Below the pieces are notes generated by a model. It did no database searches. It saw only the letters and a list, made by a program, of their open reading frames with translations, and was not told the DNA's origin. DNA of 40,528 nucleotides from an uncultured Bacteroidales bacterium (lineage in GTDB: Bacteria; Bacteroidota; Bacteroidia; Bacteroidales; UBA3824), in NCBI GenBank assembly GCA_905234655.1, contig CAJOJG010000028.1:1-40528 (forward strand), in the 5' to 3' direction. Both the position numbers and the translations under genes were made by a program. Positions 7,250-17,235 of this stretch are shown in pieces (position 1 is the first letter of the stretch; every line of letters begins with the position of its first letter).

Positions 7250-10200
7250 TTATTCCCCAATCTTGAACCTCATGCCTGCGCTGTGGGCGGTGAACTCGGG
7301 GGCGTACATGCACTGGATGGTGGCGATGCCGTTTGAGAAGTCGCCGACGTGGACCGCAATGAGCGGGTACTCAAAGACATAAGTGCCTTTGTTGATGTGC
7401 TCGATGAAGAAGTTTTCGCTGGCGTCCTTCGTCGATTCGTAGTACCAGAGGTTGTCCTGGTGCTTGGTGCGGCTCAGGACGTTGAGTGGTTCAAAACCGG
7501 CGGCGCGCATGTCTTTCAGGTGGACGTAGTCAAGGTCGCGGTCGGTGCGGATGATGAACCTCACAGTTACCTTGTCGCCGGGGCGGATGACCATGTTGGG
7601 CGTTATCTCTTTGAGTACGTCCTTGCCGTCGGGGCCTTTGGCGGTGAGGTACATTTGCTTGTCGATCTGAAGTTTGTTGTCGGCGGGGCGCACCTTGTCC
7701 AAATCCTCAAAATACTGGCGATATACCGCGCCGTAACTGATGTGGTCGTTGGGGTTTTCGACTGTGATGCGTGCCATCGACTTGTCCATCTCGTGGCCTT
7801 GCCAAGCCTGTTTGATGTAGCCTGTGCCGGCCTCGGCGTTATGGGTGTCGATTTTTTTGCCGCCGACGATTATCTTGCAGAGCGGCTCGTCGGCCTTGAT
7901 TTTGTTGCCGCAGAGGAACATCGCGTAGCAAGCCTCGGTGGTGGCAGTCGTGGTAGCCCAACGGTTTGACTGGCGGTTTTTGATGAGCCAGATTTTCAGT
8001 TCTTCCACTTCGTCCTTCAATCCCATTTCCTGGAACGCCTCTACGACCATAGATTGAGTCTCGATGTTGCGCTCATGCCAGAAGGTGCCGTTGACGTTGT
8101 CGTTGAAGTACATGCCAAACTCGTCGCTTCTGACGGCGCGGTCTTGCAGCGAGGCGATGATTCTTTTGGCAACGGTCTCGTCGCCAGTGCGCTTGAAGAC
8201 GGTGCAGAGGACGGCTTGGTAATACAGGCTGAACTTCGTCCAGTTTTCCTTGGCGTATTTGAGGTAGTAGTCGTATGCCTCTTTTGCGCCGCCGAGTTTG
8301 TATTCGGGGAAGAAAGAGCGCGTGTATAGGTACTGGTAGCCAAAATAGTCGGGCGCGAGTTTGTCTTTCTTGATGTACTTGTTGAAGTATTTTTCGGCCT
8401 CGTCGTCGATGAAGCCGATGGCGCGGTCTATCATTTGCTCGATGCGCGGGTCTTTCTTGATGTCAACGCCGATGTGGCGCAGTTTGCCAAAGCCGCCCAC
8501 GATGTGCTGTGTTACCCATTTGCTTTCCAACATGCCCGCAAACCACGGCCAGCCGCCGCTCGAGTATTGACCGTCGGCGAGTTTCTTGATGAACTTCTCG
8601 TTTTCGGCGGCGATGCGCTGAGCGTCAAGTAGTTCGCTGAGGGTGTGCATACGGTCGGTCTCGGTGTCGCCGTCGATGAGCCACGGCGTTTCCTCGATGA
8701 GGACGGTCTTGAGTTCCTGATTTTTCAATAGCGGCGAGGTGAGTGCCTGGCTGTTGTCGGCGAGCCACTTGTCGAGGATTGTGCGGATGTCGGGGTTGTT
8801 GTCGAGGATGAGTTTCGAGACAGAGTTTGCAAACAGTTTCGAGAATGTCTGTTCGTAACAGTCGAATGGGTTTTGCGAGAGCCATGGAAGGCTACTTACG
8901 GCGTACCATGCGGGGTTTGAGGAATATTCGAGCGTCAGGCTGTGGTCGATGGCCGTGGTCGATGGGTTGTCGGTCCAGTTTTTGAACTCGAATGTTTTTG
9001 ACTGGTTGCCACGGACTGAAAGTGTAAGTGCCTCGGTAACAAGCGTCTTGTCGGTCAAAACAGGGATTATGTGCTGTTCGCCGTCGCTGTGGGGGCCGCT
9101 TACGCCGGTGATGCGGATTACAATCGGGTGTTCGTATTGTGGAACTTCCACTGCAAAGTGCGTCGCCTCGGTCTTGCCCTTGAACACCTCAAACGCCTGC
9201 AAGGGTTCCCAAATCTTGAAATCCTTAATCGGGCGCATCGTGGCGACGTCGAGGACTTCCATCTTAATCTGCCCGCGCACAACGTCGTTGTCGCCCATGT
9301 TGCTGATTTTCACGGGGATTTCGATGCTGTCGCCGCAGCGCAGGAATCGTGGAAGGTTGGGTATGATGCTGAAATCCTTGTTGGTGATGAGTTCGTTGGT
9401 AACAGTGCCGACAGCCATGTCCTTGGTGTGGGCGAGTCCGAGCATCTTCCATCGCGTAATGCTCTGTGGCACTGTAAATTCCACAAACAAGTCGCCGTTG
9501 TAGTCCGTTACGATGTCGGGCTTGAAGAATGCGGTCTCGGCGAAGTTGGTGCGGATTTCGGCGTTGGAAAAATCCTCGGTTTCGCCTGCGCCGCTGTCTG
9601 CGGTGGCGGCGGTATTGACGGCTTCGTCATCGGCTTCCATGTCGGCGGCTTCTTCCACAGCCACGTCGTCCGTTTTCATCATCATCATCACTTCGGGCAT
9701 CACGCCACGTGCGTCGGCGGATTTTGAGAGGACGCGGGCGTTGCTGTACATAATCATGTCGTCGCGGTAATATCTGCCAAACCTCGGCGTGTGGCCGTAC
9801 CAGTTGATTTGGGGGTGGGACAGGGATACGTCGGCGTGGACGGGCTTGTTGTTTTCGCCGCTAAATTCAGCCGTGCCGGTCGTGCCGCCGATTTTTTGGC
9901 TAAACCAGTAGTTGCTCGAATTGCCACGGAAGACGTTGAGGTACCACGAGTTGGCGGCGAGGGCGTTGAGCGACGCGTCGTAGAGCGTGGCGGCAAATTC
10001 GGCGCGGATTGGCTTTTGCTTGTAGTCGGTGATGCGGATTTTCCATTTTTCGGTGTCGCCCGGGTAGAGGCGGTCGCGGAAGGTCTCGAATTTCACGTCA
10101 AGACGCTTGTTGGTGTACGGGACGTTGATGTACTCGGTGTGCGATTCGTAGTGGTTGTTGCGGACGTAAAACATCATCACCGTCATGCCGCCGCGATTGC

Positions 10201-13200
10201 CCTCTGTAACAGGCACTTGGATTTTTTCGACGGATTTGTTGAGGGTCTTGACGCCGCTCGATAGGATTTTGTCGTCCATTTTCACTTGGTAGTGCACCGG
10301 CACGTCCGTCAACGCGCTGCCGATGTAGAGCGTCGCCATCTCGCCCGGCTCGTATGAGGACTTGTCGGTCGTGGAATAGAATACCTTGTTGATTTTCAGG
10401 ATGTTGTCCTTGTGGCTGAAAAGCGTGAACCTGCGCTGGTATTCCACCTTGCGGCCTTCGCGGTCTTTGGATTCGATTTCCACGAGGTAGTGGCCCGAGC
10501 CTTCTTTTTTGAGAATCGAAAGGTCGATGTTGCCCTCGCCGTTGGCGCAATGAAGGTCAATGGTCTTTATCAACTTTTCGACGGGAAGGCTGTCGAGGTT
10601 GTTGTCGGCCTTTGAGAATGCCGTGTTGGGGATTTTGCTGTCCCAAATCTCGCGGGTGAGGGAGGGTAGGGGATTGTCGCATGACTGCCACTGTTTGGGG
10701 TGGCGCGGCTTGTCGAAGTTGGCGAGTTTTGAAATCTTGACGGTAACGTCGGCGGTGATTTCGCTGCCGTTGACGCTCTCGCAATATACCGTCGCCGAGT
10801 CGAGATTGGTCTTTTCGATGATGTTGAAGTCAGAGGGCAAGTCGCTGGTAATGAACATGCTGCGGTATCCAGCCGATGTGGTGCGGGTGGCGGTGCGCGT
10901 CTCGCCATTGATGTCGGTTACATTTGCCACGACGCGGTAGTTATAGACGAGGTAGTCGCTGTTTTTGGCGTTGACGTCGGGCTTGGCGGTGAAATTGATG
11001 GTGAAACATCCGTCGTCGTCGGTGGTGGTCTCGCCGTTTTCTATGGGCGTTTCACGGTAGTCAAAATTCCACGACCACCATCCGCGCCATTCGGGGACGC
11101 GGGTTACCTCGTAGCGGACTTTTGCGCCTTGGATTTTGATGCCGGCGTATGTGGCCGCGCTGCCGTTCACCGACACGCGGTCGCCTATCTTGACTTCGCC
11201 ATTGGGCGCGTCGAGCGACACTTCAAATGTGGGGCGTTTGTATTCCTCGACGTTGACGCTCAGACAGTTGCGGGTGGTGCTTTCGCGTATTGTGAACATT
11301 CCGTTGGCAAGGCCGGTGGGGATGTCGAAGTGCCCGTGGACGCTGCCAAATTCGTTGGTGGTGAGTTCCTGTTTGGCGATTGACTTGCGGTTGATGTCGA
11401 GAAGTTCTATGGTGGTCTTTTGGTTTGGTGTTACGTTGGCCTCAGAGCCGTTGCCCTTGTAGAGAATCACCTTATAATATATGGTCTGTCCGGGGCGGTA
11501 GATTTTGCGGTCGGTGAAGATGTACGCCGATGGCGCGGTCTGTTTGTTGTTGGGGTCGTAATACGACGAATATTCGCTGAAAGTGGTCTCGTTGCCGTCG
11601 TTGTCGGTGATTTGCAGTTCGAGGTTCCAGTGGCGCGATAGGCTTTTGAGGTCGATGGACGCTTCGCCCTTGTCGTCGGCAGTGCCGTTCCATACAGCCT
11701 TCTTGTCGGAATAGGCGGTGATTTTCGCGCCTTTGACGGGCTGTCCCGACGTGCGGTCGAGTATGTAAAGGCGGCGGCGGCCGTTGAGTTCTTGCTGTGT
11801 AACTACCTGAATGTTAGTGATATTGACGAGCATGTACGAAATCACGTCGGATTTTTTGGGCTGGAAGTCCTGGTCGTTGCTGCCGAGGATTATGTATTGA
11901 CCGGCGGGCAGCCCCTCGATGATGAACTCAGAGTTCATCGCGCGGTAGTCGTGGTTGTCGATGAGGGTTACTTGTTGCTGGCGGACTTCTTCAAGGCTTT
12001 TCTTGATGTAGTCGGTGCGGTCGTATGGGTGGCGGTTATATGCCTGTAAGTCAGCGACTTTGTAGATGTGAAGGTAAAGGTCGGCGAGGTTGGTGTATTC
12101 TGCCCTCAACGCAAATGGCGCGTTGACAGGCACGTATTCTTCGGATTTGAGCGACAGGCGCTTGATTTCCAACGTCTTGGCCAGCGAATTGCACATCTCG
12201 CTGTATCCAGTGGTGGATTTTGGGAACTTCTTGAAAGTCTCGGCGGCGAGGTCGTGCGCCTCTTTGAGCCGGCTCTGGTTGCGGTACTCGTCGGCGATGT
12301 GGTAGGCGATGGCGGGCGCAAGTTCGGGGTCGTTGGAATGGCGTTTTTTCAAGTTTTCCAACGCTTTGAGGTATGCCGTGGGCGCGTCTTCGTTGACGTT
12401 TTTGCCTTTGTAATATGAAAGTCGGTAGAGGTCGGTGAATACGTATGCCGCCGGGGTCTTGTCGGCCTTGTGAGAGCGCAAGAGTTCGCGGTAGATTTCG
12501 TTTCTGAGGTTTTCGGCTGACCAAGTGTCGGCGTTGTTGGGATGGTAGTTAACGAAAGTATCCGCGTCGCTGACGAGTTCGATGGCGCGGTTGCTGAAAT
12601 CGCCGTTTGACCCAAACCTCGCGTCGCAATAGTTGTCGATGGTAGCCCATGCGATGAAGTCGTAGAGGTTGGTGCAGGTGAGGTTGCCGGGGCGGTCGCC
12701 TGAATATGTAACGATTGCGCTGTTCCATGCTTCGAGCGGCGTGGCCTGCGTGGCGGCGGGATTGGCGACGGCGGCGCGGTAGCAAGCGGACATCTCGCGG
12801 TCGAGGCGGTCGGGCGACCATGTGTTGATGTCCTCGTTCTGGTCGTCCTCTACGTCGGTGCGGTTGCTGTTTTTGAAACGGTTGCCGTCCTTGAAGGCCT
12901 GGTAATATTTGGCGAGGATTAGGTTGAGGAACGCCCTCGGCGCGTCTGGCGCATCGAGCGCGGTGGCGCGCAATAGGCGCAGTTCTTCCTGCCACTTGTC
13001 GGCGTCTTCTTCCAACTGTTGGGTGTAGTCGATGGCGTAGATGAATGCGCGTGAGGCCTGTTGGAAGTTCTTCTCTTTCAGTGCGTTTTCGCGGATTTCC
13101 TTGACTTTTGCGAATGCCTTTCGCGGCAGTCGGTCGGCGTCGAGTTTTTCAACTTCCTGCCATGCCTTGGCGTAGTCGTAACTGTCGATGATTAGTGTTT

Positions 13201-13303
13201 CCATTGTTTCGGGTTTGTTGTTTTGACTTTTGTCGTTAACAGCGGACACCCCCGCCAACGAGAGTGTCAGCAAAGTACCGGCTATTAAGTATTTTATCTT
13301 CAT
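7250..13303 (-). CDS. Alpha-2-macroglobulin family protein with thioester motif
   Basis: The protein has 2017 residues. MKIKYLIAGTLLTLSLAGVSA is a Sec signal without lipobox cysteine, so a secreted or periplasmic protein is expected. A helical N-terminal region (about 40-480) precedes macroglobulin domains, including an MG2-like segment (YIFTDRKIYRPGQTIYYKV, near 591-611). A low-complexity acidic linker with a run of four Met follows (about 1200-1260). The A2M domain (SITRWKMLGLAHTKD) lies near 1280-1298. CYEQ at 1482-1485 is the CxEQ thioester motif. Bacterial members are thought to trap proteases attacking the envelope; the linker is a candidate bait region by position. No penicillin-binding partner gene is adjacent. 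The start at 13303 is set by the signal peptide. Confidence 0.92.
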   Translation of the reverse strand: MKIKYLIAGTLLTLSLAGVSAVNDKSQNNKPETMETLIIDSYDYAKAWQEVEKLDADRLPRKAFAKVKEIRENALKEKNFQQASRAFIYAIDYTQQLEEDADKWQEELRLLRATALDAPDAPRAFLNLILAKYYQAFKDGNRFKNSNRTDVEDDQNEDINTWSPDRLDREMSACYRAAVANPAATQATPLEAWNSAIVTYSGDRPGNLTCTNLYDFIAWATIDNYCDARFGSNGDFSNRAIELVSDADTFVNYHPNNADTWSAENLRNEIYRELLRSHKADKTPAAYVFTDLYRLSYYKGKNVNEDAPTAYLKALENLKKRHSNDPELAPAIAYHIADEYRNQSRLKEAHDLAAETFKKFPKSTTGYSEMCNSLAKTLEIKRLSLKSEEYVPVNAPFALRAEYTNLADLYLHIYKVADLQAYNRHPYDRTDYIKKSLEEVRQQQVTLIDNHDYRAMNSEFIIEGLPAGQYIILGSNDQDFQPKKSDVISYMLVNITNIQVVTQQELNGRRRLYILDRTSGQPVKGAKITAYSDKKAVWNGTADDKGEASIDLKSLSRHWNLELQITDNDGNETTFSEYSSYYDPNNKQTAPSAYIFTDRKIYRPGQTIYYKVILYKGNGSEANVTPNQKTTIELLDINRKSIAKQELTTNEFGSVHGHFDIPTGLANGMFTIRESTTRNCLSVNVEEYKRPTFEVSLDAPNGEVKIGDRVSVNGSAATYAGIKIQGAKVRYEVTRVPEWRGWWSWNFDYRETPIENGETTTDDDGCFTINFTAKPDVNAKNSDYLVYNYRVVANVTDINGETRTATRTTSAGYRSMFITSDLPSDFNIIEKTNLDSATVYCESVNGSEITADVTVKISKLANFDKPRHPKQWQSCDNPLPSLTREIWDSKIPNTAFSKADNNLDSLPVEKLIKTIDLHCANGEGNIDLSILKKEGSGHYLVEIESKDREGRKVEYQRRFTLFSHKDNILKINKVFYSTTDKSSYEPGEMATLYIGSALTDVPVHYQVKMDDKILSSGVKTLNKSVEKIQVPVTEGNRGGMTVMMFYVRNNHYESHTEYINVPYTNKRLDVKFETFRDRLYPGDTEKWKIRITDYKQKPIRAEFAATLYDASLNALAANSWYLNVFRGNSSNYWFSQKIGGTTGTAEFSGENNKPVHADVSLSHPQINWYGHTPRFGRYYRDDMIMYSNARVLSKSADARGVMPEVMMMMKTDDVAVEEAADMEADDEAVNTAATADSGAGETEDFSNAEIRTNFAETAFFKPDIVTDYNGDLFVEFTVPQSITRWKMLGLAHTKDMAVGTVTNELITNKDFSIIPNLPRFLRCGDSIEIPVKISNMGDNDVVRGQIKMEVLDVATMRPIKDFKIWEPLQAFEVFKGKTEATHFAVEVPQYEHPIVIRITGVSGPHSDGEQHIIPVLTDKTLVTEALTLSVRGNQSKTFEFKNWTDNPSTTAIDHSLTLEYSSNPAWYAVSSLPWLSQNPFDCYEQTFSKLFANSVSKLILDNNPDIRTILDKWLADNSQALTSPLLKNQELKTVLIEETPWLIDGDTETDRMHTLSELLDAQRIAAENEKFIKKLADGQYSSGGWPWFAGMLESKWVTQHIVGGFGKLRHIGVDIKKDPRIEQMIDRAIGFIDDEAEKYFNKYIKKDKLAPDYFGYQYLYTRSFFPEYKLGGAKEAYDYYLKYAKENWTKFSLYYQAVLCTVFKRTGDETVAKRIIASLQDRAVRSDEFGMYFNDNVNGTFWHERNIETQSMVVEAFQEMGLKDEVEELKIWLIKNRQSNRWATTTATTEACYAMFLCGNKIKADEPLCKIIVGGKKIDTHNAEAGTGYIKQAWQGHEMDKSMARITVENPNDHISYGAVYRQYFEDLDKVRPADNKLQIDKQMYLTAKGPDGKDVLKEITPNMVIRPGDKVTVRFIIRTDRDLDYVHLKDMRAAGFEPLNVLSRTKHQDNLWYYESTKDASENFFIEHINKGTYVFEYPLIAVHVGDFSNGIATIQCMYAPEFTAHSAGMRFKIGE

Positions 13304-13395
13304 GGTTTCAAAAATTTTTTTGGGTGCAAGATAAGAATTAATTTTCAGATTTTGTATATTTGTGGAAAATTTTTGTTTTAACGTCGGATATTTTT

Positions 13396-13450
13396 GGGAC
13401 ACGGGTAATTTTGTTTTCCGTGTCCCAAAAAAATATATTCCGTGTCCCCC
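13396..13450. repeat. GGGACACGG / CCGTGTCCC hairpin plus third copy
   Basis: GGGACACGG (13396-13404) pairs perfectly with CCGTGTCCC (13418-13426); a third copy, CCGTGTCCCCC, lies at 13440-13450. This is the same word family as the block at 6912-7129, so the element flanks the macroglobulin gene on both sides. It lies in the leader region of surE. Confidence 0.6.
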
Positions 13451-13483
13451 AAAAAATCAAAAATAAAAAGTTAACTATAATTT

Positions 13484-14284
13484 ATGGAAGAGACAGAAAA
13501 TACAGTTCAGAGGCCGTTGATTTTGGTAACGAACGACGACGGCATATTTGCCAAGGGCATCCGCGAACTCGTGAAGGCCATCCGCCCGTATGGGGACATC
13601 GTGGTCGTTGCGCCCGACAAGCCACAGAGCGGCAAGAGCCATGCCGTAACGCTCGACATGCCGCTGTGGTACATGGTGTCGAAGTTTGACGACGCCGACC
13701 GCGCCTACAAGTGCACCGGCTCGCCCGCCGACTGCATCAAGATTGCGCTGTTCCGCATTCTCGACCGCCGCCCCGACCTCGTCATTTCCGGCATCAACCA
13801 CGGTTCCAACGCGAGCATCAACATCGTCTATTCCGGCACGATGGGCGCGGCGATGGAAGGCGCAATCCACGGGATTCCGTCCATTGGGTTTTCGCTGTTG
13901 AGTTTTAGTAGCGACGCGGATTTTGAGTCGGCGGCGACGGTCTCGGCGCGTATTGTCGAAAAAGTGATGCAACGTCTTGACAATCTGCCTTTTATGTGCT
14001 TGAATGTCAATATTCCCAATCTGCCGGTGGACGAATTGAAGGGCGTGAAGGTGGCTCGTCAGGGGCGCGGGGAATGGATTGAGGATTTTGTAAGGCATTT
14101 CCACCCGTCAAACAAGCGTCCATATTACTGGCTCACAGGCGAATACCACGACCTCGAGCCCGAATCCCCCGACACCGATTCGCGTTACCTCGACGAGGGC
14201 TACGTTACGGTGCAGCCGGTAACGGTGGATTGCACGGACTACGGCGCGATGAGGAAGATGAAGGAAGAGGGGTGGTGGGATTAG
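13484..14284 (+). CDS. surE: 5'/3'-nucleotidase SurE
   Basis: SurE is a metal-dependent nucleoside monophosphate phosphatase linked to stationary-phase survival. At 266 residues it has normal length. The metal-binding motif NDDG is at 17-20, and S49 in KPQSGKSHAVT and N105 in SGINHGSN complete the expected site. The C-terminal part (SRYLDEGYVTVQPVTVDCTDY) matches the family. The ATG at 13484 begins a short tail before ILVTNDDG. Its stop overlaps the stop of the convergent lipoprotein gene by 3 nt (TTAG at 14281-14284 is shared). Confidence 0.96.
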   Translation: MEETENTVQRPLILVTNDDGIFAKGIRELVKAIRPYGDIVVVAPDKPQSGKSHAVTLDMPLWYMVSKFDDADRAYKCTGSPADCIKIALFRILDRRPDLVISGINHGSNASINIVYSGTMGAAMEGAIHGIPSIGFSLLSFSSDADFESAATVSARIVEKVMQRLDNLPFMCLNVNIPNLPVDELKGVKVARQGRGEWIEDFVRHFHPSNKRPYYWLTGEYHDLEPESPDTDSRYLDEGYVTVQPVTVDCTDYGAMRKMKEEGWWD

Positions 14285-14994
14285 CGGCTGGTGCTGATGT
14301 GCGGCGCATTAAATGAATGGATGACGCTTTCGAGCTGGCCACGTGAAATCTCGATGTAGTCCGACGGTATTTCAAAAATATCGTCGGCGACATTTTGTTG
14401 TGTTACCTGCACGGCCTTAGCCTTGAGGTAGATACCGCACAACTCGACGTCAAATTCCATCATGACACCGTTGACGGACTTGAACGGCGTTATCGCACCG
14501 GCGCAGTCGAGGTCGATGTCCTGTGTGAACCAAAATGAAAAATCCTTGTTGTATCTGTCGCTGTGCGCGATGATTTTGTGGCAGAGGTAGCCGCAAATGC
14601 TCATTGTGTCGTCGGTCTGTGTTACTTTCATGTCCGTCATTCGGCTCGAGGCGAAAGGATTGTCGCCAAAGTCGGATACTGTCACATATTTTTTGTTGAA
14701 GCCAATGGAAAGCATGGTGTAGTTGCGCTTGTCTTCGTATTTGGCGATGTTGCGCATCGAGAAACAACCCGCGAAACCGTTGATGACCATTGCGGAATTG
14801 TTGTCCTTAAACGCCAAAATCATCTGTGGCGGCAGCATCATGAGCAGCGAGCTGCTGTTTTTGTCGTCCGGGTATTCGAGGTGGTATGTTATCACTCCTT
14901 CGCTTATTTTCTCGCCGAACGAACCCGCATTACACCCACAGGCGGCCATCACGGCCACCGCAGCCATCAATACTAACATTATCCTTTTCATCAT
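14281..14994 (-). CDS. Lipoprotein of unknown function, DUF4412-like
   Basis: The protein has 237 residues. The signal ends in MAACG, with a probable lipidated Cys at 19. The mature part starts with EGVITYHLEYPDDKN and later has DDTMSICGYLCHKI and FSFWFTQDIDLD. This resembles envelope proteins whose beta-rich domain is grouped under DUF4412 or GLPGLI-like families. No catalytic residues are recognised. It is convergent with surE, sharing 4 nt at the stop codons. A CAAATATA box on the plus strand at 15030-15037 is a candidate -7 element for it. Confidence 0.7.
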   Translation of the reverse strand: MMKRIMLVLMAAVAVMAACGCNAGSFGEKISEGVITYHLEYPDDKNSSSLLMMLPPQMILAFKDNNSAMVINGFAGCFSMRNIAKYEDKRNYTMLSIGFNKKYVTVSDFGDNPFASSRMTDMKVTQTDDTMSICGYLCHKIIAHSDRYNKDFSFWFTQDIDLDCAGAITPFKSVNGVMMEFDVELCGIYLKAKAVQVTQQNVADDIFEIPSDYIEISRGQLESVIHSFNAPHISTSR

Positions 14995-15029
14995 TGCCGA
15001 TAGTTGTTTATGAGTTTAGTAGCATTGCG

Positions 15030-15037
15030 CAAATATA
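15030..15037 (-). promoter_or_regulatory. Candidate -7 box for the DUF4412-like lipoprotein gene
   Basis: The minus strand reads TATATTTG, 36 nt before the ATG at 14994. No clear TTTG lies at the expected -33 distance, so this is tentative. Confidence 0.4.
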
Positions 15038-15072
15038 TATAAAAAAACTTGAAACCCGAAGTTTGGGCTGTA

Positions 15073-16422
15073 TTATTTTTTTTTCTTCTGGTAAATCTCG
15101 TTTGTGCAGTCGCCGATGAAAATCGTGTTGCGTTTGTCATAATTTTCGTCCTCGCGGATTCGCTGGAGGTCGTCTCCGGCGGCGAAGTCCGTGTATATCG
15201 CCCACTGGCTGCGCGCTGTCGTGTCGTATGTCGTGCAGTGGTAGGTGGTCAGGTCGTCAATATAGCCGAAGTCCTTGTTTGTGAGGTACTTATATAAATA
15301 CTTGTCACAAAATATTATGCCGTTTCCGTCGGAGTTCGTGCCGATAAGTTCGATGGTCTTCATGTCGACTTTGACCTTGGACTTGTAGTTCAAATATGCG
15401 TCGCCGACGCTCGTGCGCTGCGTGACGCCCAACGCCCCGGCCGCCATGACCGCGCAGGCTGCGATATATTTGCTGTAATAACTCGTGTGCAAGGTCGAAA
15501 TCGCGCAGCCCGTGCATACCGCCATCATCGAGACCGGCACAAGGTTCCACCGCTGCTCAGACGTGAGTATGGAATTTGTGATGAATATTATCCCGAACAT
15601 CGCCGCGCTCGTCCACGCCATGTCTTTGACGTAGTAGAGCATGTTTTTATTGACAGTGTTGACTGCCACTACCGCCAAGAGCACCGCCGTCATCGCCCAT
15701 CGGTGTTGAGCAATGAAAATGAACCGGGCATTTTCGGCAAAATTAGAAAATGAAAACTCCGCCGCACGGGTCGAAAACTTGCCGCATACGCCAAGGCTAA
15801 TAGACTGGTACACAAACCATAACGCTATCGGCAAGGCAAGTATGAAATTCTGGCTCATGTTCCATTCCTTGTATTTTGCGCGGTAGTACGCCACGAGCAG
15901 CAGTGCGGACGCGAAAAGCCCCGTCAAGTCCGTCAATGCCGCCGCGCACATCAGCACGGTGCAGGTGTTGTATTTCTCCCTGAAGAATGTGTAAAGCCCG
16001 CCTAAAATGCAGCCATTCAGCATCATGACCGGCAAGACCAGGCCGCTTTGGGCGAGGAAGATATTTTGGACTGTCATTATCGCCGCCGACATAACGCCCG
16101 CCTGGACGGAGAAGAAAAACTTTCCAATTTTATACGCCGCCGCTATCGACAACCCCGCAAAGGAGAGTGAAATAATGTGCAGCACGAGCGGGTTTGTGGT
16201 TATGAAACGTGCGAGCAGATAATAGGCCACCGAAAACAAATCCGGCAGTTCGACGCTGTCGCCGTTGAAGACCATGCCGATCCCGTGGTTTTTCATGTAG
16301 AAGATCGAGTCGCCGAGGAGTTGTGCCTCGCTGTAGCAATACGGCAGTCCCAGCACCGGCAGCGTCACCGCCAGGAGCATCGCCACGGCTATTATCAATG
16401 GTATGTAGAATTTAACGTTCAT
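15073..16422 (-). CDS. Polytopic membrane protein, GT-C glycosyltransferase-like topology
   Basis: The protein has 449 residues and about ten hydrophobic segments. An N-terminal signal anchor is followed by a soluble loop with LPYCYSEAQLL and FNGDSVELPDLF, then many closely spaced helices, and a C-terminal hydrophilic domain (from about 350) ending in QKKKK. The arrangement of one helix, an acidic first loop and then multiple helices resembles GT-C transferases such as the dolichyl-phosphate-mannose-dependent family, which act on lipid-linked sugars. The canonical DE pair is not clear (YSEAQ is the nearest). Function is therefore open. It follows the WbqC-like gene by 85 nt on the same strand. 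Confidence 0.6.
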   Translation of the reverse strand: MNVKFYIPLIIAVAMLLAVTLPVLGLPYCYSEAQLLGDSIFYMKNHGIGMVFNGDSVELPDLFSVAYYLLARFITTNPLVLHIISLSFAGLSIAAAYKIGKFFFSVQAGVMSAAIMTVQNIFLAQSGLVLPVMMLNGCILGGLYTFFREKYNTCTVLMCAAALTDLTGLFASALLLVAYYRAKYKEWNMSQNFILALPIALWFVYQSISLGVCGKFSTRAAEFSFSNFAENARFIFIAQHRWAMTAVLLAVVAVNTVNKNMLYYVKDMAWTSAAMFGIIFITNSILTSEQRWNLVPVSMMAVCTGCAISTLHTSYYSKYIAACAVMAAGALGVTQRTSVGDAYLNYKSKVKVDMKTIELIGTNSDGNGIIFCDKYLYKYLTNKDFGYIDDLTTYHCTTYDTTARSQWAIYTDFAAGDDLQRIREDENYDKRNTIFIGDCTNEIYQKKKK

Positions 16423-16507
16423 CTTTTTTTCAATTCATAATTCATAGTGCATAATTCATAATTGCCTTCCGGCGTTTTTTCGCGTGACGTCATGAAACGT
16501 CTCTACA
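16423..16507. repeat. Short intergenic repeats with half-copy of the 28-bp palindrome
   Basis: AATTCATAATTCATAGTGCATAATTCATAATT-like tandem words (about 16433-16462) precede CATGAAACGTCTCTAC (16491-16506). The latter 16-mer is identical to half of the palindrome at 7207-7234 and again ends just before the stop of a minus-strand gene. Confidence 0.55.
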
Positions 16508-17119
16508 TCAGAATAATGCATCGATTCCATTATTAAAAATCGCGTCTATCACGCTGAGGTTTGGCTCGAATGGCATCTTCGAGTCGAAAACCTGCGGATA
16601 GGGCGTGTCGTCATAAAAATATTCGCCGTGCCGCTGCGCCACTTTCGGGTGGATTTGGTTGCGGAGGTCGTTAAAGCCAGGGTCGGTGGCGCGGACATAG
16701 TCGTCGGTGAGCCTGACAGTGGCCTTTATGTCAAGTATCGACAGAATCCGCTCCAATATCTTCATGTTCAAGTCCAACAAATACTCCGTCTTCTCGCGGA
16801 AAAACGGCTCGAAATCGTCCCTGTAATACATGAAAAACGGCGACGAGTTGTATGCGGAACAGATTGCGTGCCAGTGTTTTGACTGCCACGGCTCGTGGTA
16901 ACTTACCTTGACATCGCGGGTCATTTGCTTTGTGTTTGCCTTTTCGACCGGCACGGTGAGCGACATGCGTCCGTTGGCGGTCAGGATTTCGCAACGGTTG
17001 CGGAAGGTCTGTTTCGGAAACGACTCCCACTGCTCCACAACCGCCGTCTTATGGGCGGCGATGGCTCTGATGTACTGTATGTTGGGCATAAAAGCCGTGC
17101 TTAGTAACAGTTCTGACAT
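16508..17119 (-). CDS. WbqC-like family protein
   Basis: The protein has 203 residues. The start (STAFMPNIQYIRAI), the central QTFRNRCEILTANG and LTVPVEKAN, and YHEPWQSKHWHAICSAYNSSP match the WbqC-like family. That family is named from O-antigen loci, but its biochemical role is not proven. The length is typical of Bacteroidota members. It is soluble, with no signal peptide. A TAAATTTG box on the minus strand (17159-17152) lies 33-40 nt upstream but lacks a well-placed -33 element. It is divergent from the AsmA-like gene. Confidence 0.88.
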   Translation of the reverse strand: MSELLLSTAFMPNIQYIRAIAAHKTAVVEQWESFPKQTFRNRCEILTANGRMSLTVPVEKANTKQMTRDVKVSYHEPWQSKHWHAICSAYNSSPFFMYYRDDFEPFFREKTEYLLDLNMKILERILSILDIKATVRLTDDYVRATDPGFNDLRNQIHPKVAQRHGEYFYDDTPYPQVFDSKMPFEPNLSVIDAIFNNGIDALF

Positions 17120-17235
17120 TTGTGATACTTAAAAAAAATTATTTTCCGTTACAAATTTACAAATAATACTCCAAAATTTTTATCATTACAAGTTTTTTTT
17201 CTTAATTTCGCTTCGGAAAATAATTGCACTTCATT

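Noticed and set aside
13355..13362. TATATTTG as a surE promoter
   Set aside because: No TTTG lies 20 nt upstream, and it would leave a 115-nt leader containing the GGGACACGG hairpin; not supported enough to list.
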